Of a stretch of DNA of 64,000 nt, positions 35,901 through 46,900 are shown one piece after another; within the stretch, counting starts at the first letter, position 1; the number at the start of each line of letters is the position of its first letter. The DNA is from Phylloscopus collybita. Its lineage: Eukaryota; Chordata; Aves; Passeriformes; Phylloscopidae. A program made the translations under genes and the position numbers. Location: NCBI GenBank assembly GCA_027886175.1, contig JAJNNQ010000003.1, forward strand, positions 23,477,501 to 23,541,500. Direction: 5' to 3'. A model generated the notes under the pieces. It saw nothing but the letters and a program-made list of their open reading frames with translations, ran no database searches and was not told the DNA's origin.

Positions 35901-38900
35901 CTCTGCCGGCTTTCCTGTGCTTCTGCATAGCAGAGCTTTCAAGAACGAGAAGCTGCCTTTTGCCGAGAAAGCAGCGCTTCGCGGAACCACAGCCAGCGGC
36001 GTCTTCGGTACAGCCGCAGGTTGTGCGGAGAAGCGAAAGAGAGCCGGGGAAGAATGTGGAAAGCCGAACTCGGTCGCTGCAAGCAGGTGCTAGCGAACAG
36101 CTTCTGGTCACCTTGGAGAAACTCCCCCAAGACAGTGGAGAGTCCCCGAAGCTAGTGCCTTGAAATACATGCCTTGGCAGTAGCCCAGAGCAGTACTGAG
36201 TGCAGCAGGTGTCAGGCAGTCTCCTCTTGCCGTGTGCGTGCTTCTGTTTTGTGTTTCCAATGTGCAGAGAAGCACTCCTGCTTGCTGCTGCATCCAGCAA
36301 GCCAAAACGCTTTTGCAGCAACTTTCCTGCTTTTCCCACTACAGGATCAATTTCTAGCTGATTTACAGTTGTTTCTGCGTAGAGCAGCTAGAGGAGCAGC
36401 TCTGCCGGCTTTCCTGTGCTTCTGCATAGCAGAGCTGTCAAGAGCGAGAAGCTGCCTTTTGCCGAGAAAGCAGCGCTTCGCGGAACCACAGCCAGCGGCG
36501 TCTTTGGTACAGCCGCAGGTTGTGCGGAGAAGCGAAAGAGAGCCGGGGAAGGAAGTGGAAAGCCGAACTCGGTCTCTGCAAGCGGGTGCTGGCGAACAGC
36601 TTCTGGTCACCTTGTAGAAACTCTCTCAGCACAGTGCAGAGTCCCCGTGGCTAGTTCCTTGAAATACCTTTCCTGGCAGCAGCCCAGAGCTGTACTGAGT
36701 GCAGCAGGTGTCAGGCAGTCTCCTCTCGCCGTGTAGGTGCTTCTGTTTTGTGTTTGCATCGTGCAGAGAAGCCCTGGTGCTTGCTGCTGCTTCCAGCAAG
36801 CCAAAACGCTTTTGCAGCCACTTTCCTGCCTTTTCCACAGCAGGATCACTGTCTAGCTGATTTACAGTTGCCTCTGCGTAGAGCAGCTAGAGGAGCAGCT
36901 CTGCCGGCTTTCCTGTGCTTCTGCATAGCAGAGCTTTCAAGAACGAGAAGCTGCCTTTTGCCGAGAAAGCAGCGCTTCGCGGAACCACAGCCAGCGGCGT
37001 CTTCGGTACAGCCGCAGGTTGTGCGGAGAAGCGAAAGAGAGCCGGGGAAGAATGTGGAAAGCCGAACTCGGTCGCTGCAAGCAGGTGCTAGCGAACAGCT
37101 TCTGGTCACCTTGGAGAAACTCCCCCAAGACAGTGGAGAGTCCCCGAAGATAGTGCCTTGAAATACATGCCTCGGCAGTAGCCCAGAGCAGTACTGAGTG
37201 CAGCAGGTGTCAGGCAGTCTCGTCTTGCCGTGTGCGTGCTTCTGTTTTGTGTTTCCAATGTGCAGAGAAGCACTTGTGCTTGCTGCTGCATCCAGCAAGC
37301 CAAAACGCTTTTGCAGCAAATTTCCTGCCTTTCCCACTACAGGATCAATTTCTAGCTGATTTACAGTTGCTTCTGCGTAGAGCAGCTAGAGGAGCAGCTC
37401 TGCCGGCTTTCCTGTGCTTCTGCATAGCAGAGCTGTCAAGAGCGAGAAGCTGCCTTTTGCCGAGAAAGCAGCGGTTCGCGAAACCACAGCCAGCGGCGTC
37501 TTCGGTACAGCCGCAGCTTGTGCGGAGAAGCGAAAGAGAGCCGGGGAAGAATGTGGAAAGCCGAACTCGGTCGCTGCAAGCGGGTGCTGGCCAACAGCTT
37601 CTGGTCACCTTGTAGAAACTCTCCCAGCACAGTGCAGAGTCCCCGTGGCTAGTTCCTTGAAATACCTTTCCTGGCAGCAGCCCAGAGCTGTACTGAGTGC
37701 AGCAGGTGTCAGGCAGTCTCCTCTCGCCGTGTAGGTGCTTCTGTTTTGTGTTTGCAGCGTGCAGAGAAGCCCTGGTGCTTGCTGCTGCTTCCAGCAAGCC
37801 AAAACGCTTTTGCAGCCACTTTCCTGCCTTTTCCACAACAGGATCACTGTCTAGCTGATTTACAGTTGCCTCTGCGTAGAGCAGCTAGAGGAGCAGCTCT
37901 GCCGGCTTTCCTGTGCTTCTGCATAGCAGAGCTGTCAAGAACGAGAAGCTGCGTTTTGCCGAGAAAGCAGCGCTTCGCGGAACCACAGCCAGCGGCGTCT
38001 TCGGTACAGCCGCAGGTTGTGCGGAGAAGCGAAAGAGAGCCGGGGAAGAATGTGGAAAGCCGAACTCGGTCGCTGCAAGCGGGTGCTGGCCAACAGCTTC
38101 TGGTCACCGTGTAGAAACTCTCCCAGCACAGTGCAGAGTCCCTGTGGCTAGTTCCTTGAAATACCTTTCCTGGCAGCAGCCCAGAGCTGTACTTAGTGCA
38201 GCCGGTGTCAGGCAGTCTCTTCTTGCCGTGTGCGTGCTTCTGTTTTGTGTTTGCAGCGTGCAGAGAAGCCCTTTCGCTTGCTGCTGCTTCCAGCAAGCCA
38301 AAACGCTTTTGCAGCCACTTTCCTGCCTTTTCCACACCAGGATCACTGTCTAGCTGATTTACAGTTGCCTCTGCGTAGAGCAGCTAGAGGAGCAGCTCTG
38401 CCGGCTTTCCTGTGCTTCTGCATAGCAGAGCTGTCAAGAACGAGAAGCTGCGTTTTGCCGAGAAAGCAGCGCTTCGCGGAACCACAGCCAGCGGCGTCTT
38501 TGGTACAGCCGCAGGTTGTGCGGAGAAGCGAAAGAGAGCCGGGGAAGAATGTGGAAAGCCGAACTCGGTCGCTGCAAGCAGGTGCTAGCGAACAGCTTCT
38601 GGTCACCTTGGAGAAACTCCCCCAAGACAGTGGAGAGTCCCCGAAGATAGTGCCTTGAAATACATGCCTCGGCAGTAGCTCAGAGCAGTACTGAGTGCAG
38701 CAGGTGTCAGGCAGTCTCCTCTTGCCGTGTGCGTGCTTCTGTTTTGTGTTTCCAATGTGCAGAGAAGCACTTGTGCTTGCTGCTGCATCCAGCAAGCCAA
38801 AACGCTTTTGCAGCAAATTTCCTGCCTTTCCCAGTACAGGATCAATTTCTAGCTGATTTACAGTTGCCTCTGCGTAGAGCAGCTAGAGGAGCAGCTCTGC

Positions 38901-41417
38901 CGGCTTTCCTGTGCTTCTGCATAGCAGAGCTGTCAAGAGCGAGAAGCTGCCTTTTGCCGAGAAAGCAGCGGTTCGCGGAACCACAGCCAGCGGCGTCTTT
39001 GGTACAGCCGCAGGTTGTGCGGAGAAGCGAAAGAGAGCCGGGGAAGAATGTGGAAAGCTTAACTCGGTCGCTGCAAGCGGGTGCTGGCCAACAGCTTCTG
39101 GTCACCTTGTAGAAACTTTCCCAGCACAGTGCAGAGTCCCCGTGGCTAGTTCCTTGAAATACCTTTCCTGGCAGCAGCCCAGAGCTGTACTTAGTACAGC
39201 CGGTGTCAGGCAGTCTTCTCTCGCCGTGTAAGTGCTTCTGTTTTGTGTTTCCAATGTGCAGAGAAGCCCTTTCGCTTGCTGCTGCTTCCAGCAAGCCAAA
39301 ACGCTTTTGCAGCCACTTTCCTGCCTTTTCCACAGCAGGATCACTGTCTAGCTGATTTACAGTTGCCTCTGCGTAGAGCAGCTAGAGGAGCAGCTCTGCC
39401 GGCTTTCCTGTGCTTCTGCATAGCAGAGCTTTCAAGAGCGAGAAGCTGCCTTTTGCCGAGAAAGCAGCGCTTCGCAGAACCACAGCCAGCGGCGTCTTTG
39501 GTACAGCCGCAGGTTGTGCGGAGAAGCGAAAGAGAGCCGGGGAAGGAAGTGGAAAGCCGAACTCGGTCTCTGCAATCGGGTGCTGGCGAACAGCTTCTGG
39601 TCACCTTGTAGAAACTCTCTCAGCACAGTGCAGAGTCCCCGTGGCTAGTTCCTTGAAATACCTTTCCTGGCAGCAGGCCAGAGCTGTACTGAGTGCAGCA
39701 GGTGTCAGGCAGTCTCCTCTCGCCGTGTAGGTGCTTCTGTTTTGTGTTTGCAGCGTGCAGAGAAGCCCTGGTGCTTGCTGCTGCTTCCAGCAAGCCAAAA
39801 CGCTTTTGCAGCCACTTTCCTGCCTTTTCCACAGCAGGATCACTGTCTAGCTGATTTACAGTTGCCTCTGCGTAGAGCAGCTAGAGGAGCAGCTCTGCCG
39901 GCTTTCCTGTGCTTCTGCATAGCAGAGCTTTCAAGAACGAGAAGCTGCCTTTTGCCGAGAAAGCAGCGCTTCGCGGAACCACAGCCAGCGGCGTCTTCGG
40001 TACAGCCGCAGCTTGTGCGGAGAAGCGAAAGAGAGCCGGGGAAGAATGTGGAAAGCCGAACTCGGTCGCTGCAAGCAGGTGCTAGCGAACAGCTTCTGGT
40101 CACCTTGGAGAAACTCCCCCAAGACAGTGGAGAGTCCCCGAAGATAGTGCCTTGAAATACATGCCTCGGCAGTAGCCCAGAGCAGTACTGAGTGCAGCAG
40201 GTGTCAGGCAGTCTCGTCTTGCCGTGTGCGTGCTTCTGTTTTGTGTTTCCAATGTGCAGAGAAGCACTTGTGCTTGCTGCTGCATCCAGCAAGCCAAAAC
40301 GCTTTTGCAGCAAATTTCCTGCCTTTCCCACTACAGGATCAATTTCTAGCTGATTTACAGTTGCTTCTGCGTAGAGCAGCTAGAGGAGCAGCTCTGCCGG
40401 CTTTCCTGTGCTTCTGCATAGCAGAGCTGTCAAGAGCGAGAAGCTGCCTTTTGCCGAGAAAGCAGCGGTTCGCGAAACCACAGCCAGCGGCGTCTTCGGT
40501 ACAGCCGCAGCTTGTGCGGAGAAGCGAAAGAGAGCCGGGGAAGAATGTGGAAAGCCGAACTCGGTCGCTGCAAGCGGGTGCTGGCCAACAGCTTCTGGTC
40601 ACCTTGTAGAAACTCTCCCAGCACAGTGCAGAGTCCCCGTGGCTAGTTCCTTGAAATACCTTTCCTGGCAGCAGCCCAGAGCTGTACTGAGTGCAGCAGG
40701 TGTCAGGCAGTCTCCTCTCGCCGTGTAGGTGCTTCTGTTTTGTGTTTGCAGCGTGCAGAGAAGCCCTGGTGCTTGCTGCTGCTTCCAGCAAGCCAAAACG
40801 CTTTTGCAGCCACTTTCCTGCCTTTTCCACAACAGGATCACTGTCTAGCTGATTTACAGTTGCCTCTGCGTAGAGCAGCTAGAGGAGCAGCTCTGCCGGC
40901 TTTCCTGTGCTTCTGCATAGCAGAGCTGTCAAGAACGAGAAGCTGCGTTTTGCCGAGAAAGCAGCGCTTCGCGGAACCACAGCCAGCGGCGTCTTCGGTA
41001 CAGCCGCAGGTTGTGCGGAGAAGCGAAAGAGAGCCGGGGAAGAATGTGGAAAGCCGAACTCGGTCGCTGCAAGCAGGTGCTAGCGAACAGCTTCTGGTCA
41101 CCTTGGAGAAACTCCCCCAAGACAGTGGAGAGTCCCCGAAGCTAGTGCCTTGAAATACATGCCTTGGCAGTAGCCCAGAGCAGTACTGAGTGCAGCAGGT
41201 GTCAGGCAGTCTCCTCTTGCCGTGTGCGTGCTTCTGTTTTGTGTTTCCAATGGGCAGAGAAGGACTTGTGCTTGCTGCTGCATCCAGCAAGCCAAAACGC
41301 TTTTGCAGCAACTTTCCTGCCTTTCCCACTACAGGATCAATTTCTAGCTGATTTACAGTTGTTTCTGCGTAGAGCAGCTAGAGGAGCAGCTCTGCCGGCT
41401 TTCCTGTGCTTCTGCAT
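32935..41417 (+). repeat. 17-monomer higher-order repeat, copy 2 (8,483 bp)
   Basis: Monomers 67-83 have the same subtype order as copy 1, with only scattered substitutions. Private changes include TTCCAGGAAGCC near 34297, which breaks an otherwise conserved hairpin arm, and CTGCGTTCTGCC near 35455. Doublets A-A are at monomers 69-70, 76-77 and 79-80. Confidence 0.93.
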
Positions 41418-42594
41418 AGCAGAGCTGTCAAGAGCGAGAAGCTGCCTTTTGCCGAGAAAGCAGCGCTTCGCGAAACCACAGCCAGCGGCGTCTTTGGAAC
41501 AGCCGCAGGTTGTGCGGAGAAGCGAAAGAGAGCCGGGGAAGAATGTGGAAAGCCGAACTCGGTCGCTGCAAGCGGGTGCTGGCCAACAGCTTCTGGTCAC
41601 CGTGTAGAAACTCTCCCAGCACAGTGCAGAGTCCCTGTGGCTAGTTTCTTGAAATACCTTTCCTGGCAGCAGCCCAGAGCTGTACTTAGTGCAGCCGGTG
41701 TCAGGCAGTCTCCTCTTGCCGTGTGCGTGCTTCTGTTTTGTGTTTGCAGCGTGCAGAGAAGCCCTTTCGCTTGCTGCTGCTTCCAGCAAGCCAAAACGCT
41801 TTTGCAGCCACTTTCCTGCCTTTTCCACACCAGGATCACTGTCTAGCTGATTTACAGTTGCCTCTGCGTAGAGCAGCTAGAGGAGCAGCTCTGCCGGCTT
41901 TCCTGTGCTTCTGCATAGCAGAGCTGTCAAGAACGAGAAGCTGCGTTTTGCCGAGAAAGCAGCGCTTCGCGGAACCACAGCCAGCGGCGTCTTTGGTACA
42001 GCCGCAGGTTGTGCGGAGAAGCGAAAGAGAGCCGGGGAAGAATGTGGAAAGCCGAACTCGGTCGCTGCAAGCAGGTGCTAGCGAACAGCTTCTGGTCACC
42101 TTGGAGAAACTCCCCCAAGACAGTGGAGAGTCCCCGAAGATAGTGCCTTGAAATACATGCCTCGGCAGTAGCCCAGAGCAGTACTGAGTACAGCAGGTGT
42201 CAGGCAGTCTCCTCTTGCCGTGTGCGTGCTTCTGTTTTGTGTTTCCAATGTGCAGAGAAGCACTCCTGCTTGCTGCTGCATCCAGCAAGCCAAAACGCTT
42301 TTGCAGCAAATTTCCTGCCTTTCCCACTACAGGATCAATTTCTAGCTGATTTACAGTTGCTTCTGCGTAGAGCAGCTAGAGGAGCAGCTCTGCCGGCTTT
42401 CCTGTGCTTCTGCATAGCAGAGCTGTCAAGAGCGAGAAGCTGCCTTTTGCCGAGAAAGCAGCGGTTCGCGAAACCACAGCCAGCGGCGTCTTTGGTACAG
42501 CCGCAGGTTGTGCGGAGAAGCGAAAGAGAGCCGGGGAAGAATGTGGAAAGCCGAACTCGGTCGCTGCAAGCGGGTGCTGCCCAACAGCTTCTGG

Positions 42595-43850
42595 TCACCT
42601 TGTAGAAACTCTCCCAGCACAGTGCAGAGTCCCCGTGGCTAGTTCCTTGAAATACCTTTCCTGGCAGCAGCCCAGAGCTGTACTGAGTGCAGCAGGTGTC
42701 AGGCAGTCTCCTCTCGCCGTGTAGGTGCTTCTGTTTTGTGTTTGCAGCGTGCAGAGAAGCCCTGGTGCTTGCTGCTGCTTCCAGCAAGCCAAAACGCTTT
42801 TGCAGCCACTTTCCTGCCTTTTCCACAACAGGATCACTGTCTAGCTGATTTACAGTTGCCTCTGCGTAGAGCAGCTAGAGGAGCAGCTCTGCCGGCTTTC
42901 CTGTGCTTCTGCATAGCAGAGCTGTCAAGAACGAGAAGCTGCGTTTTGCCGAGAAAGCAGCGCTTCGCGGAACCACAGCCAGCGGCGTCTTCGGTACAGC
43001 CGCAGCTTGTGCGGAGAAGCGAAAGAGAGCCGGGGAAGAATGTGGAAAGCCGAACTCGGTCGCTGCAAGCAGGTGCTAGCGAACAGCTTCTGGTCACCTT
43101 GGAGAAACTCCCCCAAGACAGTGGAGAGTCCCCGAAGCTAGTGCCTTGAAATACATGCCTTGGCAGTAGCCCAGAGCAGTACTGAGTGCAGCAGGTGTCA
43201 GGCAGTCTCCTCTTGCCGTGTGCGTGCTTCTGTTTTGTGTTTCCAATGGGCAGAGAAGGACTTGTGCTTGCTGCTGCATCCAGCAAGCCAAAACGCTTTT
43301 GCAGCAACTTTCCTGCCTTTCCCACTACAGGATCAATTTCTAGCTGATTTACAGTTGTTTCTGCGTAGAGCAGCTAGAGGAGCAGCTCTGCCGGCTTTCC
43401 TGTGCTTCTGCATAGCAGAGCTGTCAAGAGCGAGAAGCTGCCTTTTGCCGAGAAAGCAGCGCTTCGCGAAACCACAGCCAGCGGCGTCTTTGGAACAGCC
43501 GCAGGTTGTGCGGAGAAGCGAAAGAGAGCCGGGGAAGAATGTGGAAAGCCGAACTCGGTCGCTGCAAGCGGGTGCTGGCCAACAGCTTCTGGTCACCTTG
43601 TAGAAACTCTCCCAGCACAGTGCAGAGTCCCCGTGGCTAGTTCCTTGAAATACCTTTCCTGGCAGCAGCCCAGAGCAGTACTGAGTGCAGCAGGTGTCAG
43701 GCAGTCTCCTCTTGCCGTGTGCGTGCTTCTGTTTTGTGTTTCCAATGTGCAGAGAAGCACTCGTGCTTGCTGCTGCATCCAGCAAGCCAAAACGCTTTTG
43801 CAGCAACTTTCCTGCCTTTCCCACTACAGGATCAATTTCTAGCTGATTTA
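42595..43850 (+). repeat. Mosaic patch in 17-mer copy 3
   Basis: Monomer 86 starts like monomer 69 (GCTGCCCAACAGC near 42577). It then changes to the form of monomer 70 at GTCACCTTGTAGAAACTC, where monomer 69 has GTCACCGTGTAG. Monomer 87 has the CAATGGGCAGAGAAGGAC form near 43247, which elsewhere belongs to monomers 66, 83 and 100. Monomer 88 starts like monomer 84 and ends like monomer 71. One monomer-length was lost and one gained. Confidence 0.85.
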
Positions 43851-43915
43851 CAGTTGTTTCTGCGTAGAGCAGCTAGAGGAGCAGCTCTGCCGGCTTTCCT
43901 GTGCTTCTGCATAGC
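43417..43915 (+). repeat. Hybrid A/B monomer 88
   Basis: The last A-specific base is the C of GGCAGCAGCC at 43666, and the first B-specific base is the A of GAGCAGTACTG at 43677. The switch therefore lies within 43667-43676, in bases common to both classes. Downstream the monomer is fully class B. This is the only full-length A-to-B switch inside the diagnostic region in the window. Confidence 0.92.
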
Positions 43916-46900
43916 AGAGCTGTCAAGAACGAGAAGCTGCGTTTTGCCGAGAAAGCAGCGGTTCGCGGAACCACAGCCAGCGGCGTCTTTGGTACAGCCG
44001 CAGGTTGTGCGGAGAAGCGAAAGAGAGCCGGGGAAGGAAGTGGAAAGCCGAACTCGGTCTCTGCAATCGGGTGCTGGCGAACAGCTTCTGGTCACCTTGT
44101 AGAAACTCTCTCAGCACAGTGCAGAGTCCCCGTGGCTAGTTCCTTGAAATACCTTTCCTGGCAGCAGCCCAGAGCTGTACTGAGTGCAGCAGGTGTCAGG
44201 CAGTCTCCTCTCGCCGTGTAGGTGCTTCTGTTTTGTGTTTGCAGCGTGCAGAGAAGCCCTTTCGCTTGCTGCTGCTTCCAGCAAGCCAAAACGCTTTTGC
44301 AGCCACTTTCCTGCCTTTTCCACAGCAGGATCACGGTCTAGCTGATTTACAGTTGCCTCTGCGTAGAGCAGCTAGAGGAGCAGCTCTGCCGGCTTTCCTG
44401 TGCTTCTGCATAGCAGAGCTTTCAAGAACGAGAAGCTGCCTTTTGCCGAGAAAGCAGCGCTTCGCGGAACCACAGCCAGCGGCGTCTTCGGTACAGCCGC
44501 AGGTTGTGCGGAGAAGCGAAAGAGAGCCGGGGAAGAATGTGGAAAGCCGAACTCGGTCGCTGCAAGCAGGTGCTAGCGAACAGCTTCTGGTCACCTTGGA
44601 GAAACTCCCCCAAGACAGTGGAGAGTCCCCGAAGCTAGTGCCTTGAAATACATGCCTTGGCAGTAGCCCAGAGCAGTACTGAGTGCAGCAGGTGTCAGGC
44701 AGTCTCCTCTTGCCGTGTGCGTGCTTCTGTTTTGTGTTTCCAATGTGCAGAGAAGCACTCCTGCTTGCTGCTGCATCCAGCAAGCCAAAACGCTTTTGCA
44801 GCAACTTTCCTGCTTTTCCCACTACAGGATCAATTTCTAGCTGATTTACAGTTGTTTCTGCGTAGAGCAGCTAGAGGAGCAGCTCTGCCGGCTTTCCTGT
44901 GCTTCTGCATAGCAGAGCTGTCAAGAGCGAGAAGCTGCCTTTTGCCGAGAAAGCAGCGCTTCGCGGAACCACAGCCAGCGGCGTCTTTGGTACAGCCGCA
45001 GGTTGTGCGGAGAAGCGAAAGAGAGCCGGGGAAGGAAGTGGAAAGCCGAACTCGGTCTCTGCAAGCGGGTGCTGGCGAACAGCTTCTGGTCACCTTGTAG
45101 AAACTCTCTCAGCACAGTGCAGAGTCCCCGTGGCTAGTTCCTTGAAATACCTTTCCTGGCAGCAGCCCAGAGCTGTACTGAGTGCAGCAGGTGTCAGGCA
45201 GTCTCCTCTCGCCGTGTAGGTGCTTCTGTTTTGTGTTTGCATCGTGCAGAGAAGCCCTGGTGCTTGCTGCTGCTTCCAGCAAGCCAAAACGCTTTTGCAG
45301 CCACTTTCCTGCCTTTTCCACAGCAGGATCACTGTCTAGCTGATTTACAGTTGCCTCTGCGTAGAGCAGCTAGAGGAGCAGCTCTGCCGGCTTTCCTGTG
45401 CTTCTGCATAGCAGAGCTTTCAAGAACGAGAAGCTGCCTTTTGCCGAGAAAGCAGCGCTTCGCGGAACCACAGCCAGCGGCGTCTTCGGTACAGCCGCAG
45501 GTTGTGCGGAGAAGCGAAAGAGAGCCGGGGAAGAATGTGGAAAGCCGAACTCGGTCGCTGCAAGCAGGTGCTAGCGAACAGCTTCTGGTCACCTTGGAGA
45601 AACTCCCCCAAGACAGTGGAGAGTCCCCGAAGATAGTGCCTTGAAATACATGCCTCGGCAGTAGCCCAGAGCAGTACTGAGTGCAGCAGGTGTCAGGCAG
45701 TCTCGTCTTGCCGTGTGCGTGCTTCTGTTTTGTGTTTCCAATGTGCAGAGAAGCACTTGTGCTTGCTGCTGCATCCAGCAAGCCAAAACGCTTTTGCAGC
45801 AAATTTCCTGCCTTTCCCACTACAGGATCAATTTCTAGCTGATTTACAGTTGCTTCTGCGTAGAGCAGCTAGAGGAGCAGCTCTGCCGGCTTTCCTGTGC
45901 TTCTGCATAGCAGAGCTGTCAAGAGCGAGAAGCTGCCTTTTGCCGAGAAAGCAGCGGTTCGCGAAACCACAGCCAGCGGCGTCTTCGGTACAGCCGCAGC
46001 TTGTGCGGAGAAGCGAAAGAGAGCCGGGGAAGAATGTGGAAAGCCGAACTCGGTCGCTGCAAGCGGGTGCTGGCCAACAGCTTCTGGTCACCTTGTAGAA
46101 ACTCTCCCAGCACAGTGCAGAGTCCCCGTGGCTAGTTCCTTGAAATACCTTTCCTGGCAGCAGCCCAGAGCTGTACTGAGTGCAGCAGGTGTCAGGCAGT
46201 CTCCTCTCGCCGTGTAGGTGCTTCTGTTTTGTGTTTGCAGCGTGCAGAGAAGCCCTGGTGCTTGCTGCTGCTTCCAGCAAGCCAAAACGCTTTTGCAGCC
46301 ACTTTCCTGCCTTTTCCACAACAGGATCACTGTCTAGCTGATTTACAGTTGCCTCTGCGTAGAGCAGCTAGAGGAGCAGCTCTGCCGGCTTTCCTGTGCT
46401 TCTGCATAGCAGAGCTGTCAAGAACGAGAAGCTGCGTTTTGCCGAGAAAGCAGCGCTTCGCGGAACCACAGCCAGCGGCGTCTTCGGTACAGCCGCAGCT
46501 TGTGCGGAGAAGCGAAAGAGAGCCGGGGAAGAATGTGGAAAGCCGAACTCGGTCGCTGCAAGCGGGTGCTGGCCAACAGCTTCTGGTCACCGTGTAGAAA
46601 CTCTCCCAGCACAGTGCAGAGTCCCTGTGGCTAGTTCCTTGAAATACCTTTCCTGGCAGCAGCCCAGAGCTGTACTTAGTGCAGCCGGTGTCAGGCAGTC
46701 TCTTCTTGCCGTGTGCGTGCTTCTGTTTTGTGTTTGCAGCGTGCAGAGAAGCCCTTTCGCTTGCTGCTGCTTCCAGCAAGCCAAAACGCTTTTGCAGCCA
46801 CTTTCCTGCCTTTTCCACACCAGGATCACTGTCTAGCTGATTTACAGTTGCCTCTGCGTAGAGCAGCTAGAGGAGCAGCTCTGCCGGCTTTCCTGTGCTT

